The notes: generated by a model not told the origin, from the letters alone. A DNA stretch of 64,000 nucleotides from Deinococcus alpinitundrae (GCF_009982895.1 NZ_WXZL01000018.1:1-64000), one strand, 5' to 3'. Positions 8,879 to 21,319 are shown, counted from the first letter of the stretch. A program made the numbers and translations.

Positions 8879-10855
8879 ATGCGCTCCTGCGGCCCTGCCC
8901 TGACGTTACTGCTCACTGCTTTTCTCGCCACCGCCCAGGCCGCCACGCGCGCCCCGGAGATCGTGGTGGCCTACCCACCGGCCAACACCAGCGTGCCCTA
9001 CGACCATGTCATCTTCGAGGGTCACGTGACCCCCGGCGCGAATCTAAGTCTCAATGGGCGGGCGCTCAACGTGGGCACGGACGGGCTGTTCATGGAATGG
9101 CTGCCGCTCAAGGTGGGCAAGAACGCGCTCAAACTGCTGAGCGTGCTGGGCAGTCAGCGCCGCGCCGTCACCTTCAACGTGAGTTTCAACCCGCCGCTTG
9201 CCCTGGCTGCCCGGCCCACCGCCATTCGGGCCGGAACATTGACGCCGAACCGGGCGCTGAACCTGTATACCCGTGTTCCTGCTGGGGGGCGCACCCTCAC
9301 GGTGGCATTTCAGGGATCTCCAGGTGGACGGGCCAGCGTCAGCGTGACGGGGCTGGGCCGCTTCGCGCTGATGGAGCAGCCCGCCAGCGCCCGCCCGCCC
9401 CTGGCCGCCGGATGGTATCAGACAACTTTGACCTTGCCGGACAATCTGCCGCTCAGCGGGGCCGCCCTCAAGGTGAGCCTGACCGGCAGGGACGGCACCA
9501 CGGTCATCGCCACGGCACCGGGTCGGCTCACGTCGACCCCGGCGGGCGCGGCGCGGGTGGGCGAGATCATCGCGGCGGACGTGGGCGAGGGCGTCAACCC
9601 CAGCCCCAGCGCCCTGACGACGGGACTAGGCACCACCGATCTGCTGTTTCCCAGACAGGCGCAGCGGCTGGCCGTGCTGGGCGATCTGGGTGAGGCGTAT
9701 CTGGTGCAAGGACCCGGCGGCCTGGCGACAGCCCTCAAATCGGTCCTGAAGCTGCTGCCTGTCGGCACCCCACCGCCCGCTGCCGGAGCGGGCACGCCGC
9801 AACTCTCCAGCACGCCGGACGAATGGCAGGTGCGCCTGCCCATCACCCAGCGCACGCCGTTCAGCCTTGAAGAAAGCCAGACGGGGGGCTCGGCGGGGCT
9901 GATCCTGCACCTCTCGGACGCGGCCCGCGCTCCCGGTTCGCTGGCCGCCACCCCCAGCACGCCGGGTTTGAGCTGGGCCTCAGCTGGTTTCACGCTGAAC
10001 CTCGCCGTGAGCCTGCCGCAGGCTCAGCACTGGGGCTACTTCGTGAACTACCTGCCAGGGGCGCTGCTGCTGCATTTGCGCAAAGCGCCCGCGCTCGACC
10101 CGTCGCAGCCCCTGAAAAACCGAGTGATTCTGCTCGATCCCGGTCACGGCGGCCCGGAACTCGGCGGCGCGGGCAGCCTGGGCCAGCCGGAAAAGAACAT
10201 CACGCTGCCGATTGCCGTGCGGGTGGCCGAGCTGCTGCGCGCCCAGGGCGCCGATGCCCGATTGACCCGTGAGAGCGACGTGCGCGTGCCGCTGTACGAC
10301 CGCCCACTGTTGGCCGAGAAGCTGCACGCCGACCTGCTGATCAGCATTCACGCCAACGCCCTGCCGGACGGCGCAGATCCCAGAGCACGGCGCGGCCTGG
10401 AGGTCTACACCTTCCACCCGATGACCTGGGGGCTGGCCGGAGCGCTGATCAAAAGTGTCACGGCGGCGACGAACCTGCCCGTTGTCAATGCACCGCCGCT
10501 CACGCTTCCGGGCCTGCGAATCGGTAATCTGGCGCTGACCCGGCCCACCTCGCAGCGCAGTGTGCTGATCGAGACCGCTTACCTGACCCAGCCGGACGAT
10601 TTGCGTTTGCTGATGAACCCGGCGGGCCGCGAGGCCATCGCCCAGGGCATCGCGCAGGGCATCGCCGACGATTACGCCGCCCAGGCTCGGCTCGCTCCGA
10701 CGCTCGCTCCCGCCTTGCCCGAACTCACGCCGCTGCCGCGCCCGCCGCAACCTGACGCGCCGCTGGTGCCGACGCCCGTGCCCGCTGTTCCCAGCCTGCC
10801 GGACGTGCCCGCAAGCCCGCCTGGCCTGCCAAACGACCCTGGTGGCCAACCTTAA
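8879..10855 (+). CDS. N-acetylmuramoyl-L-alanine amidase (Amidase_3) with N-terminal extension
   Basis: The 658-residue exported protein has a signal peptide (LTLLLTAFLATAQA). A Big/SH3-like N-terminal region (about 25-400) contains PANTSVPYDHVIFEGHVTPG and further strands. The zinc amidase domain (about 410-600) has VILLDPGHGGPELGGAG (Zn His), ITLPIAVRVAELLRAQGADA and LLISIHANAL (second His), with a late Glu in SVLIETAYLTQPDD. The C-terminus is a Pro-rich tail. It cuts the stem peptide from muramic acid in the cell wall, so a role in division or wall turnover is likely. TAGGTT (8868-8873) lies 5 bases before the ATG. Confidence 0.9.
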   Translation: MRSCGPALTLLLTAFLATAQAATRAPEIVVAYPPANTSVPYDHVIFEGHVTPGANLSLNGRALNVGTDGLFMEWLPLKVGKNALKLLSVLGSQRRAVTFNVSFNPPLALAARPTAIRAGTLTPNRALNLYTRVPAGGRTLTVAFQGSPGGRASVSVTGLGRFALMEQPASARPPLAAGWYQTTLTLPDNLPLSGAALKVSLTGRDGTTVIATAPGRLTSTPAGAARVGEIIAADVGEGVNPSPSALTTGLGTTDLLFPRQAQRLAVLGDLGEAYLVQGPGGLATALKSVLKLLPVGTPPPAAGAGTPQLSSTPDEWQVRLPITQRTPFSLEESQTGGSAGLILHLSDAARAPGSLAATPSTPGLSWASAGFTLNLAVSLPQAQHWGYFVNYLPGALLLHLRKAPALDPSQPLKNRVILLDPGHGGPELGGAGSLGQPEKNITLPIAVRVAELLRAQGADARLTRESDVRVPLYDRPLLAEKLHADLLISIHANALPDGADPRARRGLEVYTFHPMTWGLAGALIKSVTAATNLPVVNAPPLTLPGLRIGNLALTRPTSQRSVLIETAYLTQPDDLRLLMNPAGREAIAQGIAQGIADDYAAQARLAPTLAPALPELTPLPRPPQPDAPLVPTPVPAVPSLPDVPASPPGLPNDPGGQP

Positions 10856-10900
10856 AGAGCAGATCAGCGCCGCGTCACGCCGGGCATTTAGACTGGGCGC

Positions 10901-11437
10901 ATGAACAAAGTGCTGTCCCTGCTGCTGCTGGGCGTTCTGTCGCTGCCTGCCGCACACGCGCAAACGGCCCTGCCGGAGATTTCGCCCGTCAACCCGTCAC
11001 CGTCCAGTCAGCCGCTCCCCGTTCCGGCCCAGACTGTTCCCACGCCCATCCTGCTCGACAAGGTGGGCGCGACCCTCAGCGCATCGCGCACCGTCAGCGG
11101 CGAATTCACACTGAGCCTGGCCCTGACCAACAACCAGGCGGCAGCGCTGGAGTTCAGTACCGGGCGCGACAGCGAGCAGAACTGTGCGGCGGCTCCGCTG
11201 GTGCGGGTGCTGCAAGTCGGCACGCGAGTGGTCGTTTACCCCACCGGCGACAAACGCATCTGTACCCAGGAGCAGCAGATGAAGACAGCCCCGGCCAGTG
11301 GCAGCGCCACCTTTACCCGCACCTTGACGCTGCCCGCAGGCGAGTACATGATCGAGGGCTGGTTTCAGGGCTTCGCTGGAAAAGCCGGGCAACTGGTCAA
11401 GGTGAGCGCCCAGCCGGTCCGCATCAGCGTGAAGTGA
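10901..11437 (+). CDS. Exported BsuPI-like domain protein
   Basis: The protein has 178 residues with a signal peptide (MNKVLSLLLLGVLSLPAAHA). The domain from about residue 55 resembles the BsuPI intracellular-proteinase-inhibitor fold: GEFTLSLALTNNQAAALEF, then TFTRTLTLPAGEYMIEGWFQ. In Deinococcus such domains are usually exported, and their target is unknown. TAGACT (10889-10894) lies 6 bases before the ATG, indicating a leaderless mRNA. Confidence 0.72.
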   Translation: MNKVLSLLLLGVLSLPAAHAQTALPEISPVNPSPSSQPLPVPAQTVPTPILLDKVGATLSASRTVSGEFTLSLALTNNQAAALEFSTGRDSEQNCAAAPLVRVLQVGTRVVVYPTGDKRICTQEQQMKTAPASGSATFTRTLTLPAGEYMIEGWFQGFAGKAGQLVKVSAQPVRISVK

Positions 11438-11485
11438 GCCATTCGGCGGACGCAGTGCTCAGGCCGCCCGAAGAAGACTGAGCGC

Positions 11486-11965
11486 ATGACTGCTCCTGAT
11501 CTGGCCCCCGATTTGGATTTTCAGCTCCCCACCTTCCGCTTTTCCCTGCGCGCCGCCGTGATCGTCATTCGCGGCGGCGCGCTGCTGGTCTGCCGCGAAC
11601 CCGGCCTGGACGTGTGCTTACCTCCCCGGCGGGCGCATTCAGGCGGGCGAGGACAGCCTCGCGGCGGCGCGGCGCGAACTGCTGGAGGAAACCGGGCAGG
11701 ACGTGGGACCGCTGCGCCTGACACTGATCTGCGAGGAGTTCTTCGGGTCGGCCAGCGGACCCTATCAGGGCATCGCCTTTTACTACCTCGCCGAGTCGTC
11801 GCCCAGCTTCCCCGCTGGGGCATTCGCCAATCGCAGCGCCGAGGGCCACTGGTTCGAGTGGGTCAGCCTGGACGCGCTGGACGAAGCCGGGTTGGTGCCG
11901 CCGTTTCTACGCTCAGCCGTGCTGGACCTGCCGGGCGAGGGCGTGCGGCATCTGGTGTCGCGGCG

Positions 11966-11969
<4 letters not shown>
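11486..11969 (+). pseudogene. Nudix hydrolase interrupted by a +1 frameshift
   Basis: The first frame reads MTAPDLAPDLDFQLPTF and on to AAVIVIRGGALLVCREPGLD. The fold then continues in the next frame with the Nudix box GGRIQAGEDSLAAARRELLE followed by ETGQ, and ends FEWVSLDALDEAGLVPPFLR before TAG at 11967-11969. The switch lies at about 11617-11619, where one extra base (TGCTTACC instead of TGCTACC) would explain it. Whether it is a real mutation or a sequence error cannot be told. The repaired protein would be about 160 residues and hydrolyse a nucleoside-diphosphate-linked substrate. AAGACT precedes the start. Confidence 0.8.
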
Positions 11970-14176
<2,207 letters not shown>

Positions 14177-14182
14177 CCGCAG

Positions 14183-14188
14183 AGTCTA
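14183..14188 (-). promoter_or_regulatory. -10 box of uvrD
   Basis: TAGACT on the minus strand, 6 bases before the uvrD ATG, implying a leaderless transcript. No convincing radiation/desiccation response palindrome was seen in the 50 bases upstream of the gene. Confidence 0.55.
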
Positions 14189-14226
14189 GCGCGGCGGCGC
14201 AGTAATTACGCTGTGGGCAGAAGCGC

Positions 14227-14641
14227 TCAGTCGGTGAAGCGCAGCAGATCCCCGTCGGGATCGAGCACCAGAAACTCGCGCTGGTGGTGCTCGGTGCCGT
14301 CTTCCAGATGCATTGAGGTCTTCAGCGGCACGAAGATGGGGTACGCCTCGGCTCCCAGCGGTGCGTACAGCATCCGGCACACTGATCTGGAAGTTGATGC
14401 CGCGCCCCAGCGGATACTCCAGCGCTCCAGTCTGCCACGGGCCGCCAGGACGAATCTGCGAGAGCATCCACTGAACCCGGCCCAGGCTGAGAGAGGCGAA
14501 GCCGGGACGGGTGTCGTTGACAGTAAAGCCGAACAAGTGGGTGTACACGTCCAGCCTGCGCGGCAGGTCGCCGACATCCAGTTCCGGCACCAGGGCGGCC
14601 CATTCGGTCATGGAAACGTAGGAGGCGTTTGAATCTGTCAT
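14227..14641 (-). pseudogene. VOC/glyoxalase-fold protein interrupted by a frameshift
   Basis: The first frame runs MTDSNASYVSMTEWAALVPE through FGFTVNDTRPGFASLSLGRV to FQISVPDAV. The fold continues one base later as LYAPLGAEAYPIFVPLK and ends EFLVLDPDGDLLRFTD, the classic C-terminus of bleomycin-resistance/VOC proteins. The switch is near 14365-14380 and an extra base would account for it. The repaired protein would be about 137 residues. Two readings are open: a decayed gene or a sequencing error. Confidence 0.78.
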
Positions 14642-14950
14642 CCGGCCAGTTTGGTCGCCGCTTTGTTGTGCAGACACACGTTCACAGCATCAACCGACAG
14701 GCCCCGGTCTAGAGACGGGTTTCCTCAGACCACCACTCCCCCACCACGCCAGCTGGACCTTCCTTCCAGACGCGCAGCTTCAGAGCGCTCGAACGCCGAC
14801 AGCCTGGGCCCAGGCACCTCACCGGATAAAGCTGCCCGGCGCAGCATCGGGAAGTGGCAGCGGCATGCCGAGCTGTGTGAGCGGCGCGCTGGGCACCGGC
14901 AGACTTGAGTTGCGGCACGCCGACGCGCCTCCATCTTGTACTCTGGGCCA
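14642..14950. other. Intergenic region, no gene recognised
   Basis: About 300 bases without a supportable gene. Short frames on both strands lack family resemblance or ribosome sites. The only clear signal is TACTCT at 14939-14944, the -10 box for the CDF transporter. Confidence 0.5.
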
Positions 14951-15850
14951 ATGCTTTCGCCCACGGCCACCGCCATTCGCACCGCGCTGCAAAGCGTTCT
15001 GGTGGCCTTGCTGGTGCTGGGCCTCAAATACCTGGCTTACGGACTGACTGGCAGCGTGGCGCTGTATTCCGACGCGTTGGAGAGCATCATCAACGTGGCG
15101 GCAGCGGGCGGCGCGTACCTGGCGCTGCGGGTCAGCGCCCGCCCCGCCGATGCGGGCCACCCCTACGGCCACAGCAAGGCCGAGTATTTCTCGGCGGTGG
15201 CCGAGGGCGTATTGATTGTGCTGGCGGCCCTGAGCATTCTCTGGACCGCTTACCCGCTGCTGTTTCACCCGCGCGAGGTGGACGCGCCGCTGCTTGGCCT
15301 GGGCATCAGCGCCGGAGCCAGCATCATCAATTTCGTCTGGGCTGGCGTGCTGCTGCGAACCGGGCGGGCCAGGCGCTCCCCGGCCTTGATCGCCGACGGG
15401 CGGCACGTGATGTCGGACGTGGTGACCAGCGCGGGCGTGCTGGGCGGCGTGCTCATCGCCAAATACAGCGGCCTGTCCATCCTCGACCCGCTGCTGGCCT
15501 CACTGGTGGCGCTCAACATCCTCTGGAGCGGCTACGGCCTGGTGCGCGACAGCGTGGGCGGGTTGATGGACGCCGCCGTGGACCCCGATACCGAGAAACT
15601 GATTCGCCAGGCCATCAGCACCGAGGCTGAGGGTGCCCTGGAAGCCCACGACCTGCGCACCCGCCACGCCGGGGCCGTGACTTTCGTGGAATTTCATCTG
15701 GTGGTGCCGGGCGATATGACGGTGGAAGTGGCCCACGCCATCTGCGACCGGCTGGAAGACGCCCTGCGGCTGGCGGTAGAGGGCGCGAACGTGACCATTC
15801 ATGTGGAGCCGCAGGAAAAGGCCAAGCACCACGGCGTGCTGGTGCTGTGA
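14951..15850 (+). CDS. Cation diffusion facilitator (CDF) family transporter
   Basis: This 299-residue inner-membrane antiporter of divalent metals has about six N-terminal membrane segments and a C-terminal cytoplasmic ferredoxin-like domain (from about 205). Metal-site motifs are visible: YSDALES in TM2, HPYGHSKAEY after TM2, and DGRHVMSDVVTS in TM5. The His/Asp pattern fits zinc or iron/manganese export; the metal is not certain. The ATG at 14951 is chosen over an upstream TTG (14936) because TACTCT lies 6 bases before it. Confidence 0.92.
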   Translation: MLSPTATAIRTALQSVLVALLVLGLKYLAYGLTGSVALYSDALESIINVAAAGGAYLALRVSARPADAGHPYGHSKAEYFSAVAEGVLIVLAALSILWTAYPLLFHPREVDAPLLGLGISAGASIINFVWAGVLLRTGRARRSPALIADGRHVMSDVVTSAGVLGGVLIAKYSGLSILDPLLASLVALNILWSGYGLVRDSVGGLMDAAVDPDTEKLIRQAISTEAEGALEAHDLRTRHAGAVTFVEFHLVVPGDMTVEVAHAICDRLEDALRLAVEGANVTIHVEPQEKAKHHGVLVL

Positions 15851-15907
15851 AGCGTGGACGTGATCCCCAGGCGTCAGACCCACGCCAGCAGAACTGACCC
15901 TTGTTCA

Positions 15908-15936
15908 TTGAAAAGGAATGAAGAATCCGTTACGCT
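15908..15936 (+). promoter_or_regulatory. Sigma-70 type promoter for the exported protein at 16022
   Basis: TTGAAA (15908-15913), a 17-base spacer, then TACGCT (15931-15936). The transcript would have a leader of about 80 bases, unlike the leaderless genes nearby. Confidence 0.6.
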
Positions 15937-16021
15937 CGGATTTCAACGGGCGTTGGGCAAGACCGTTTAGAGGGACCGTCGCTGGCACTCTTCCAGCGGA
16001 ACACGGCGTTGGGGAGACGAC

Positions 16022-16702
16022 ATGGAAAAGGTTCAGGCTGGAGCCGATTGCGGGAGCAGGCTGACGGTTATGGCGGTGTTGTTGCTGGGCAGCGCCCAGG
16101 CCCAGTTTTTCACGCCCTCGTTTCAGAATTACAAGAGCTTCGCTCAGGCTTCCGTGGGCTTCGTAGCGGCCACCGTCCAGCCCGACTTCACGGCCAAGGC
16201 GGTGCAGCAGGCCCTCAAGCCTCCGGCCACACCGGTCAAGTACAAGTACGACCTCTCCAAAACGGATTTCGCCTTCAAGGGCCAGCCCAGCCAGCAGAAA
16301 AACTGCGCCGTAATGGTACAAAAACCTGCCGATCAAAAGCAGATGGCCGAAGTGTGTCTCCAGCTCTTTAAGGCAGCTCAGCAGATTCCAGACCTTCGCA
16401 GGAACAATCTGGCTGCTGGCCTAGCCCTCTTGCTCAGCGTCAGCCTTGAGGTGCAGACCGGCACCGAATTGAGCGGGACCGAAACCGACGTCCTGGTGCG
16501 CGGCCTGAACGATTTACTGGTCGACTCGGGCGTGATGAAGGGCCGGGCCAGCGACCTTCAGGCCATGTACGAGACCTCGGTGATGACCGGTGCACTGATC
16601 GCCGGAATCGCCCAGAACGGTGCGGAAGCCGGCAACGCCGAAATGACCGACACCGCCAAGACGCTGGCCGCGATTGTCCTCAAGGGCATGAAGGTGAACT
16701 AG
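16022..16702 (+). CDS. Exported helical protein of unknown function
   Basis: The protein has 226 residues. A hydrophobic segment (LTVMAVLLLGSAQAQFF) after a 14-residue start looks like a signal peptide. The body is mostly helical (NNLAAGLALLLSVSLEVQTG; VMTGALIAGIAQNG) with two isolated cysteines (QKNCAVMV, AEVCLQLF) that could form a disulfide. GGGGAG lies 7 bases before the ATG, and a promoter is at 15908-15936. It lies only 12 bases before eutB. No family is assigned with confidence. Confidence 0.6.
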   Translation: MEKVQAGADCGSRLTVMAVLLLGSAQAQFFTPSFQNYKSFAQASVGFVAATVQPDFTAKAVQQALKPPATPVKYKYDLSKTDFAFKGQPSQQKNCAVMVQKPADQKQMAEVCLQLFKAAQQIPDLRRNNLAAGLALLLSVSLEVQTGTELSGTETDVLVRGLNDLLVDSGVMKGRASDLQAMYETSVMTGALIAGIAQNGAEAGNAEMTDTAKTLAAIVLKGMKVN

Positions 16703-16714
16703 ACTCTAGCAACG

Positions 16715-18097
16715 ATGTTCCAGACCCGGCTCGGCCACATCGCCTACACCTTCGCCGACCTGCGCGAGCTCCTGGGCCGCGCCTCGGCGCGAAAGTCCGG
16801 CGACGAGCTGGCCGGACTCGCCGCCAGAAGCGCTGGGGAGCGCGAGGCGGCCCGCAGCCTGCTGGCCGATGTGCCGCTGCAAACGCTGCTGGACCAGCCG
16901 CTGATTCCCTACGAAACCGACGAGATCACCCGCCTGATCGTGGACGGCCACGACGCCCACGCCTTTGCGCCGATCAGCAGTCTGACTGTAGGCGAGCTGC
17001 GCGACTGGCTGCTCTCGAGCGCGCCGGAACAACTGGCAGGGGTGCGCGGCGGCCTGACTCCCGAGATGGTGTCGGCGGTGTGCAAGCTGATGCGTAGCCA
17101 GGACCTGATGCTCGTCGCCAGCCGCTGCGAGGTCGTGACCCGTTTTCGCAACACCCTGGGACTGCGCGGGCACTTTTCCACCCGGCTGCAACCCAACCAC
17201 CCCACCGACGATCCGCGCGGCGTGCTGGCATCCTGCCTGGACGGCCTGATGTTCGGTGCGGGCGACGCGGTGATCGGCCTCAACCCGGCGCTCGATAGCG
17301 TGGACTCGTGCACGGGGCTGCTGCACCTGCTCGACGACCTGCGACAGACACTTGATATTCCCACCCAGACCTGCGTGCTGACCCACGTGACCAACACCTT
17401 GCAGGCCATCGACGGCGGCGCTCCGGTGGACCTGGTGTTTCAGAGCATCGCCGGAACGCAGCGCGCCAACCGGGGCTTCGGCATCGACCTGGCGCTGCTG
17501 GACGAGGCGCACGCCGCCGCACTCAGCTTGAACCGGGGCAGTCTCGGGCATAACGTCATGTACTTCGAGACCGGGCAAGGCAGTGCCCTGAGCGCCGACG
17601 CCCATCACGGGGTGGACCAGCAGACTTGTGAGGTGCGGGCCTACGCGGTGGCGCGGCGCTACGCTCCGCTGCTGGTCAATACGGTGGTGGGTTTTATCGG
17701 CCCCGAGTACCTCTATGACGGCAAACAGATCATCCGGGCGGGCCTGGAAGACCACTGTGCGGGCAAGCTGATGGGGCTGCCAATGGGCGTGGACGTGTGC
17801 TACACCAACCACGCCGAGGCCGATCAGGACGATATGGACGTGCTGCTGACCTTGCTGGCGGCGTCCGGCGTCAATTTCGTGATGGGCGTGCCGGGTGCGG
17901 ACGACATCATGCTCAATTATCAGAGCACCAGCTTTCATGACGCCTGGTATGTGCGTGAGTTGCTGCACCGCCCGCCCGCGCCGGAGTTCGCCGCCTGGCT
18001 GGAGCGCGTGGGCCTGACGGCACGGGGCGAGCTGAGCCTGCCGGGAGCCGGAACGCCGCTCAGGGAAGCGCTGAAGCAATTGGGGGCCGGAGCATGA
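16715..18097 (+). CDS. eutB: Ethanolamine ammonia-lyase, large subunit
   Basis: This 460-residue alpha subunit of the adenosylcobalamin enzyme converts ethanolamine to acetaldehyde and ammonia. Family blocks include RGGLTPEMVSAVCKLMRSQD, RLQPNHPTDD, MFGAGDAVIGLNPALDSV and GFIGPEYLYDGKQIIRAGLE. The length is normal. It overlaps eutC by four bases (ATGA). A TAGACT box (16700-16705), overlapping the previous stop codon, lies 9 bases before the ATG. No eutA reactivase, ethanolamine permease or microcompartment gene lies in the window, so this is the simple catabolic form. Confidence 0.97.
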   Translation: MFQTRLGHIAYTFADLRELLGRASARKSGDELAGLAARSAGEREAARSLLADVPLQTLLDQPLIPYETDEITRLIVDGHDAHAFAPISSLTVGELRDWLLSSAPEQLAGVRGGLTPEMVSAVCKLMRSQDLMLVASRCEVVTRFRNTLGLRGHFSTRLQPNHPTDDPRGVLASCLDGLMFGAGDAVIGLNPALDSVDSCTGLLHLLDDLRQTLDIPTQTCVLTHVTNTLQAIDGGAPVDLVFQSIAGTQRANRGFGIDLALLDEAHAAALSLNRGSLGHNVMYFETGQGSALSADAHHGVDQQTCEVRAYAVARRYAPLLVNTVVGFIGPEYLYDGKQIIRAGLEDHCAGKLMGLPMGVDVCYTNHAEADQDDMDVLLTLLAASGVNFVMGVPGADDIMLNYQSTSFHDAWYVRELLHRPPAPEFAAWLERVGLTARGELSLPGAGTPLREALKQLGAGA

Positions 18098-18825
18098 CCG
18101 ACGACCTCACCGAAACGGCTCCCTGGCAAGGCCTGCGCGCCTTTACTCACGCCCGCCTCGCGCTGGGCCGGGCCGGAGTCTCGCTGCCCACCCGTGAGGT
18201 GCTGAAGTTCGCCCAGGCCCACGCCGCCGCCCAGGACGCGGTGTGGACGCCCGCCGACTTCGGGCCGCTGCTGGAGGCATGGCCCGACGCTCTGGAACTT
18301 CGCTCACGGGCAGAGGGCCGGGCCGAGTACCTGCGCCGCCCGGACCTGGGCCGCCGGTTGCATCCGGACTCGGCAGCCGTGCTGGAACCGCTTGCTGCCT
18401 CCGCCCCAGACGTGCTGATCGTCGTCGGTGACGGCCTGAGCGCCGCCGCCCTGAGACATGCCCCGGCCCTGCTGTGCGAACTGTTGCCGCTGCTGGACGG
18501 CCTGTCTGTCCGCCTGCTGCTGGTCCACCAGTGCCGGGTGGCGCTGGCCGATGAGGCGGGCGAACTGCTGGGAGCCGGGGTCAGCCTGATTCTGCTGGGC
18601 GAGCGCCCCGGCCTGAGCAGCTTCGATAGCCTGGGCGCGTACCTGACCTTTGCGCCGCGCGTCGGCAGGCTCGACAGCGAGCGCAACTGCGTGTCCAACA
18701 TCCGGCCCGGCGGCCTGGAGCTGCCGGAAGCGGCGCGGCGCACGGCCTCCCTGCTGCGCGCGAGCTTGCGGCGCGGTCTGAGCGGGGTTGAACTGAAAGG
18801 CGAGAGCGCTGAGCTGCTGGAATGA
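18094..18825 (+). CDS. eutC: Ethanolamine ammonia-lyase, small subunit
   Basis: The 243-residue beta subunit contributes to cobalamin binding. Typical blocks: FTHARLALGRAGVSLPTREV, VLIVVGDGLSAAALRHAP and SERNCVSNIRPGGLELPEAA. It starts in the four-base overlap with eutB, so the subunits are translated together. The reading frame runs to 18825 and is followed by an intergenic region with a very long hairpin (18932-18994). Confidence 0.96.
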   Translation: MTDDLTETAPWQGLRAFTHARLALGRAGVSLPTREVLKFAQAHAAAQDAVWTPADFGPLLEAWPDALELRSRAEGRAEYLRRPDLGRRLHPDSAAVLEPLAASAPDVLIVVGDGLSAAALRHAPALLCELLPLLDGLSVRLLLVHQCRVALADEAGELLGAGVSLILLGERPGLSSFDSLGAYLTFAPRVGRLDSERNCVSNIRPGGLELPEAARRTASLLRASLRRGLSGVELKGESAELLE

Positions 18826-18931
18826 GCAAATGGACACGGCTGGGTTCATCACGTGGATTTCGTCCCGCCGGATCAAAGCTGAGCGAGCGTCAAACTGAGA
18901 GATAACAATCGGCCAATTCTCTTCAGGCTGA

Positions 18932-18994
18932 CGCAGTTGGCTGGAGGAATGACTGTGCGTGCTGCTGGCACAGTCATTCCTCCAGCCAACTGCG
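18932..18994. repeat. Perfect 27-bp inverted repeat with 9-base loop
   Basis: The arms 18932-18958 and 18968-18994 are exact reverse complements around a 9-base loop (18959-18967). Each arm contains GGAGGAATGACTGTG or its complement. There is no T-run on either side, so it does not look like an ordinary intrinsic terminator. It may be a structured RNA, a miniature element or a strong roadblock. Confidence 0.85.
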
Positions 18995-19021
18995 CACCCT
19001 GTTTTACTCCCGTGGGTTCCT

Positions 19022-19051
19022 GGGCACAACGGCACCTTCCGGGCCTGCCCG
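19022..19051 (+). repeat. Copy of the intergenic element also found at 2173-2204
   Basis: GGGCACAACGGCACCT followed by GGGCCTGCCCG, with only a few differences from the copy before the thioesterase gene. It ends 46 bases before the ATG at 19097, compared with about 49 for the other copy. Function unknown. Confidence 0.5.
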
Positions 19052-19096
19052 GTCGAAAAAACGCTGCTTTTCTGACCGCTGCTCTAAACTGACCGG

Positions 19097-19510
19097 ATGA
19101 CTGTCCAGGCCCCGTCATCTCCCCAGGCCCATTTCGACACCCTCTTTCAGCACTGCGTGACCGAGCACGGGCGCTTCGGCCATCCGGCCCACCTGCATCT
19201 GGCCTGGCTCTTGCTGAAAGAGCACCCGGCCCTGGAAGCCCTGGCGATCTTCGACGCGGGGTTGAAAGCGCTGGCGGCGCGGCTCGACCTCACCGACAAA
19301 TACAACGCCACATTGACCACCGCCTTCTTCTTTCTGGTGCTGGAGCGCCGCGAGCCAGGACAGACCTGGGAAGTGTTCGCTGCCCGGCACGCCGATCTGC
19401 TCGACTGGCAGCAGCGAGCACGCTTTCTGGGTGCGGTTTACGATCTGGAAGCGCTGAATTCGCAGGGCGCGCGGCGGGAGTTCGTGATGCCGGGCCTGCC
19501 GCCCACTTGA
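19097..19510 (+). CDS. Small soluble protein of unknown function
   Basis: The 137-residue protein is mainly helical and has no signal peptide. A histidine-rich motif FGHPAHLHLAWLLLKEHP near residues 30-47 is its most distinctive feature and could bind metal. Aromatic clusters (TTAFFFLVLERREPGQTWEV) follow. TAAACT (19085-19090) lies 6 bases before the ATG, so it is probably leaderless. It stands alone between the long hairpin and the glyS leader. No function is claimed. Confidence 0.7.
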   Translation: MTVQAPSSPQAHFDTLFQHCVTEHGRFGHPAHLHLAWLLLKEHPALEALAIFDAGLKALAARLDLTDKYNATLTTAFFFLVLERREPGQTWEVFAARHADLLDWQQRARFLGAVYDLEALNSQGARREFVMPGLPPT

Positions 19511-19524
19511 CCCTCTGCGGTGCG

Positions 19525-19798
19525 GTGCGCCAGACTGGGCGCAGCGTCGATCCGCAGGAGTAGGCCGAAGACCCTGCCCACGAGCGAGCCTGAGACGGTG
19601 GAAGTCAGGCGGGCAGAGCGGCACGAAAGGCAGCGGGGAGCGCGGACCGGCTTCTCAGTCAGTCCGACAACTTTTCCAGAGTGCTCCGGGCAGCGTCCCG
19701 GGGAACTGGGGTGGAACCGCGCGAGTTTTTTGCGCCCCCAGGCGACCTGTCGCCGGGCGCTTTGCTTTGCTGGGGCGGCAGGCAACAAGGAGAGAAAC
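19525..19798 (+). promoter_or_regulatory. T-box riboswitch leader of glyS
   Basis: The leader contains the T-box sequence GGGTGGAACCGCG (19709-19721), the signature that pairs with uncharged tRNA. Before it lies about 180 bases able to form Stem I-III helices, with CTGCCC (19574-19579) pairing to GGGCAG (19611-19616). After it, GCGCCC/GGGCGC and GGCGA/TCGCC form a terminator (19732-19760) followed by TTTGCTTT. Uncharged tRNA(Gly) would favour the antiterminator. The specifier codon could not be placed with confidence. Confidence 0.88.
19732..19768 (+). terminator. glyS: Regulated terminator of the glyS T-box
   Basis: Hairpin with outer stem 19732-19737/19755-19760 and inner stem 19741-19745/19750-19754, followed by TTTGCTTT. 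It follows directly after the T-box and is mutually exclusive with the antiterminator. Confidence 0.7.
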
Positions 19799-21319
<1,521 letters not shown>

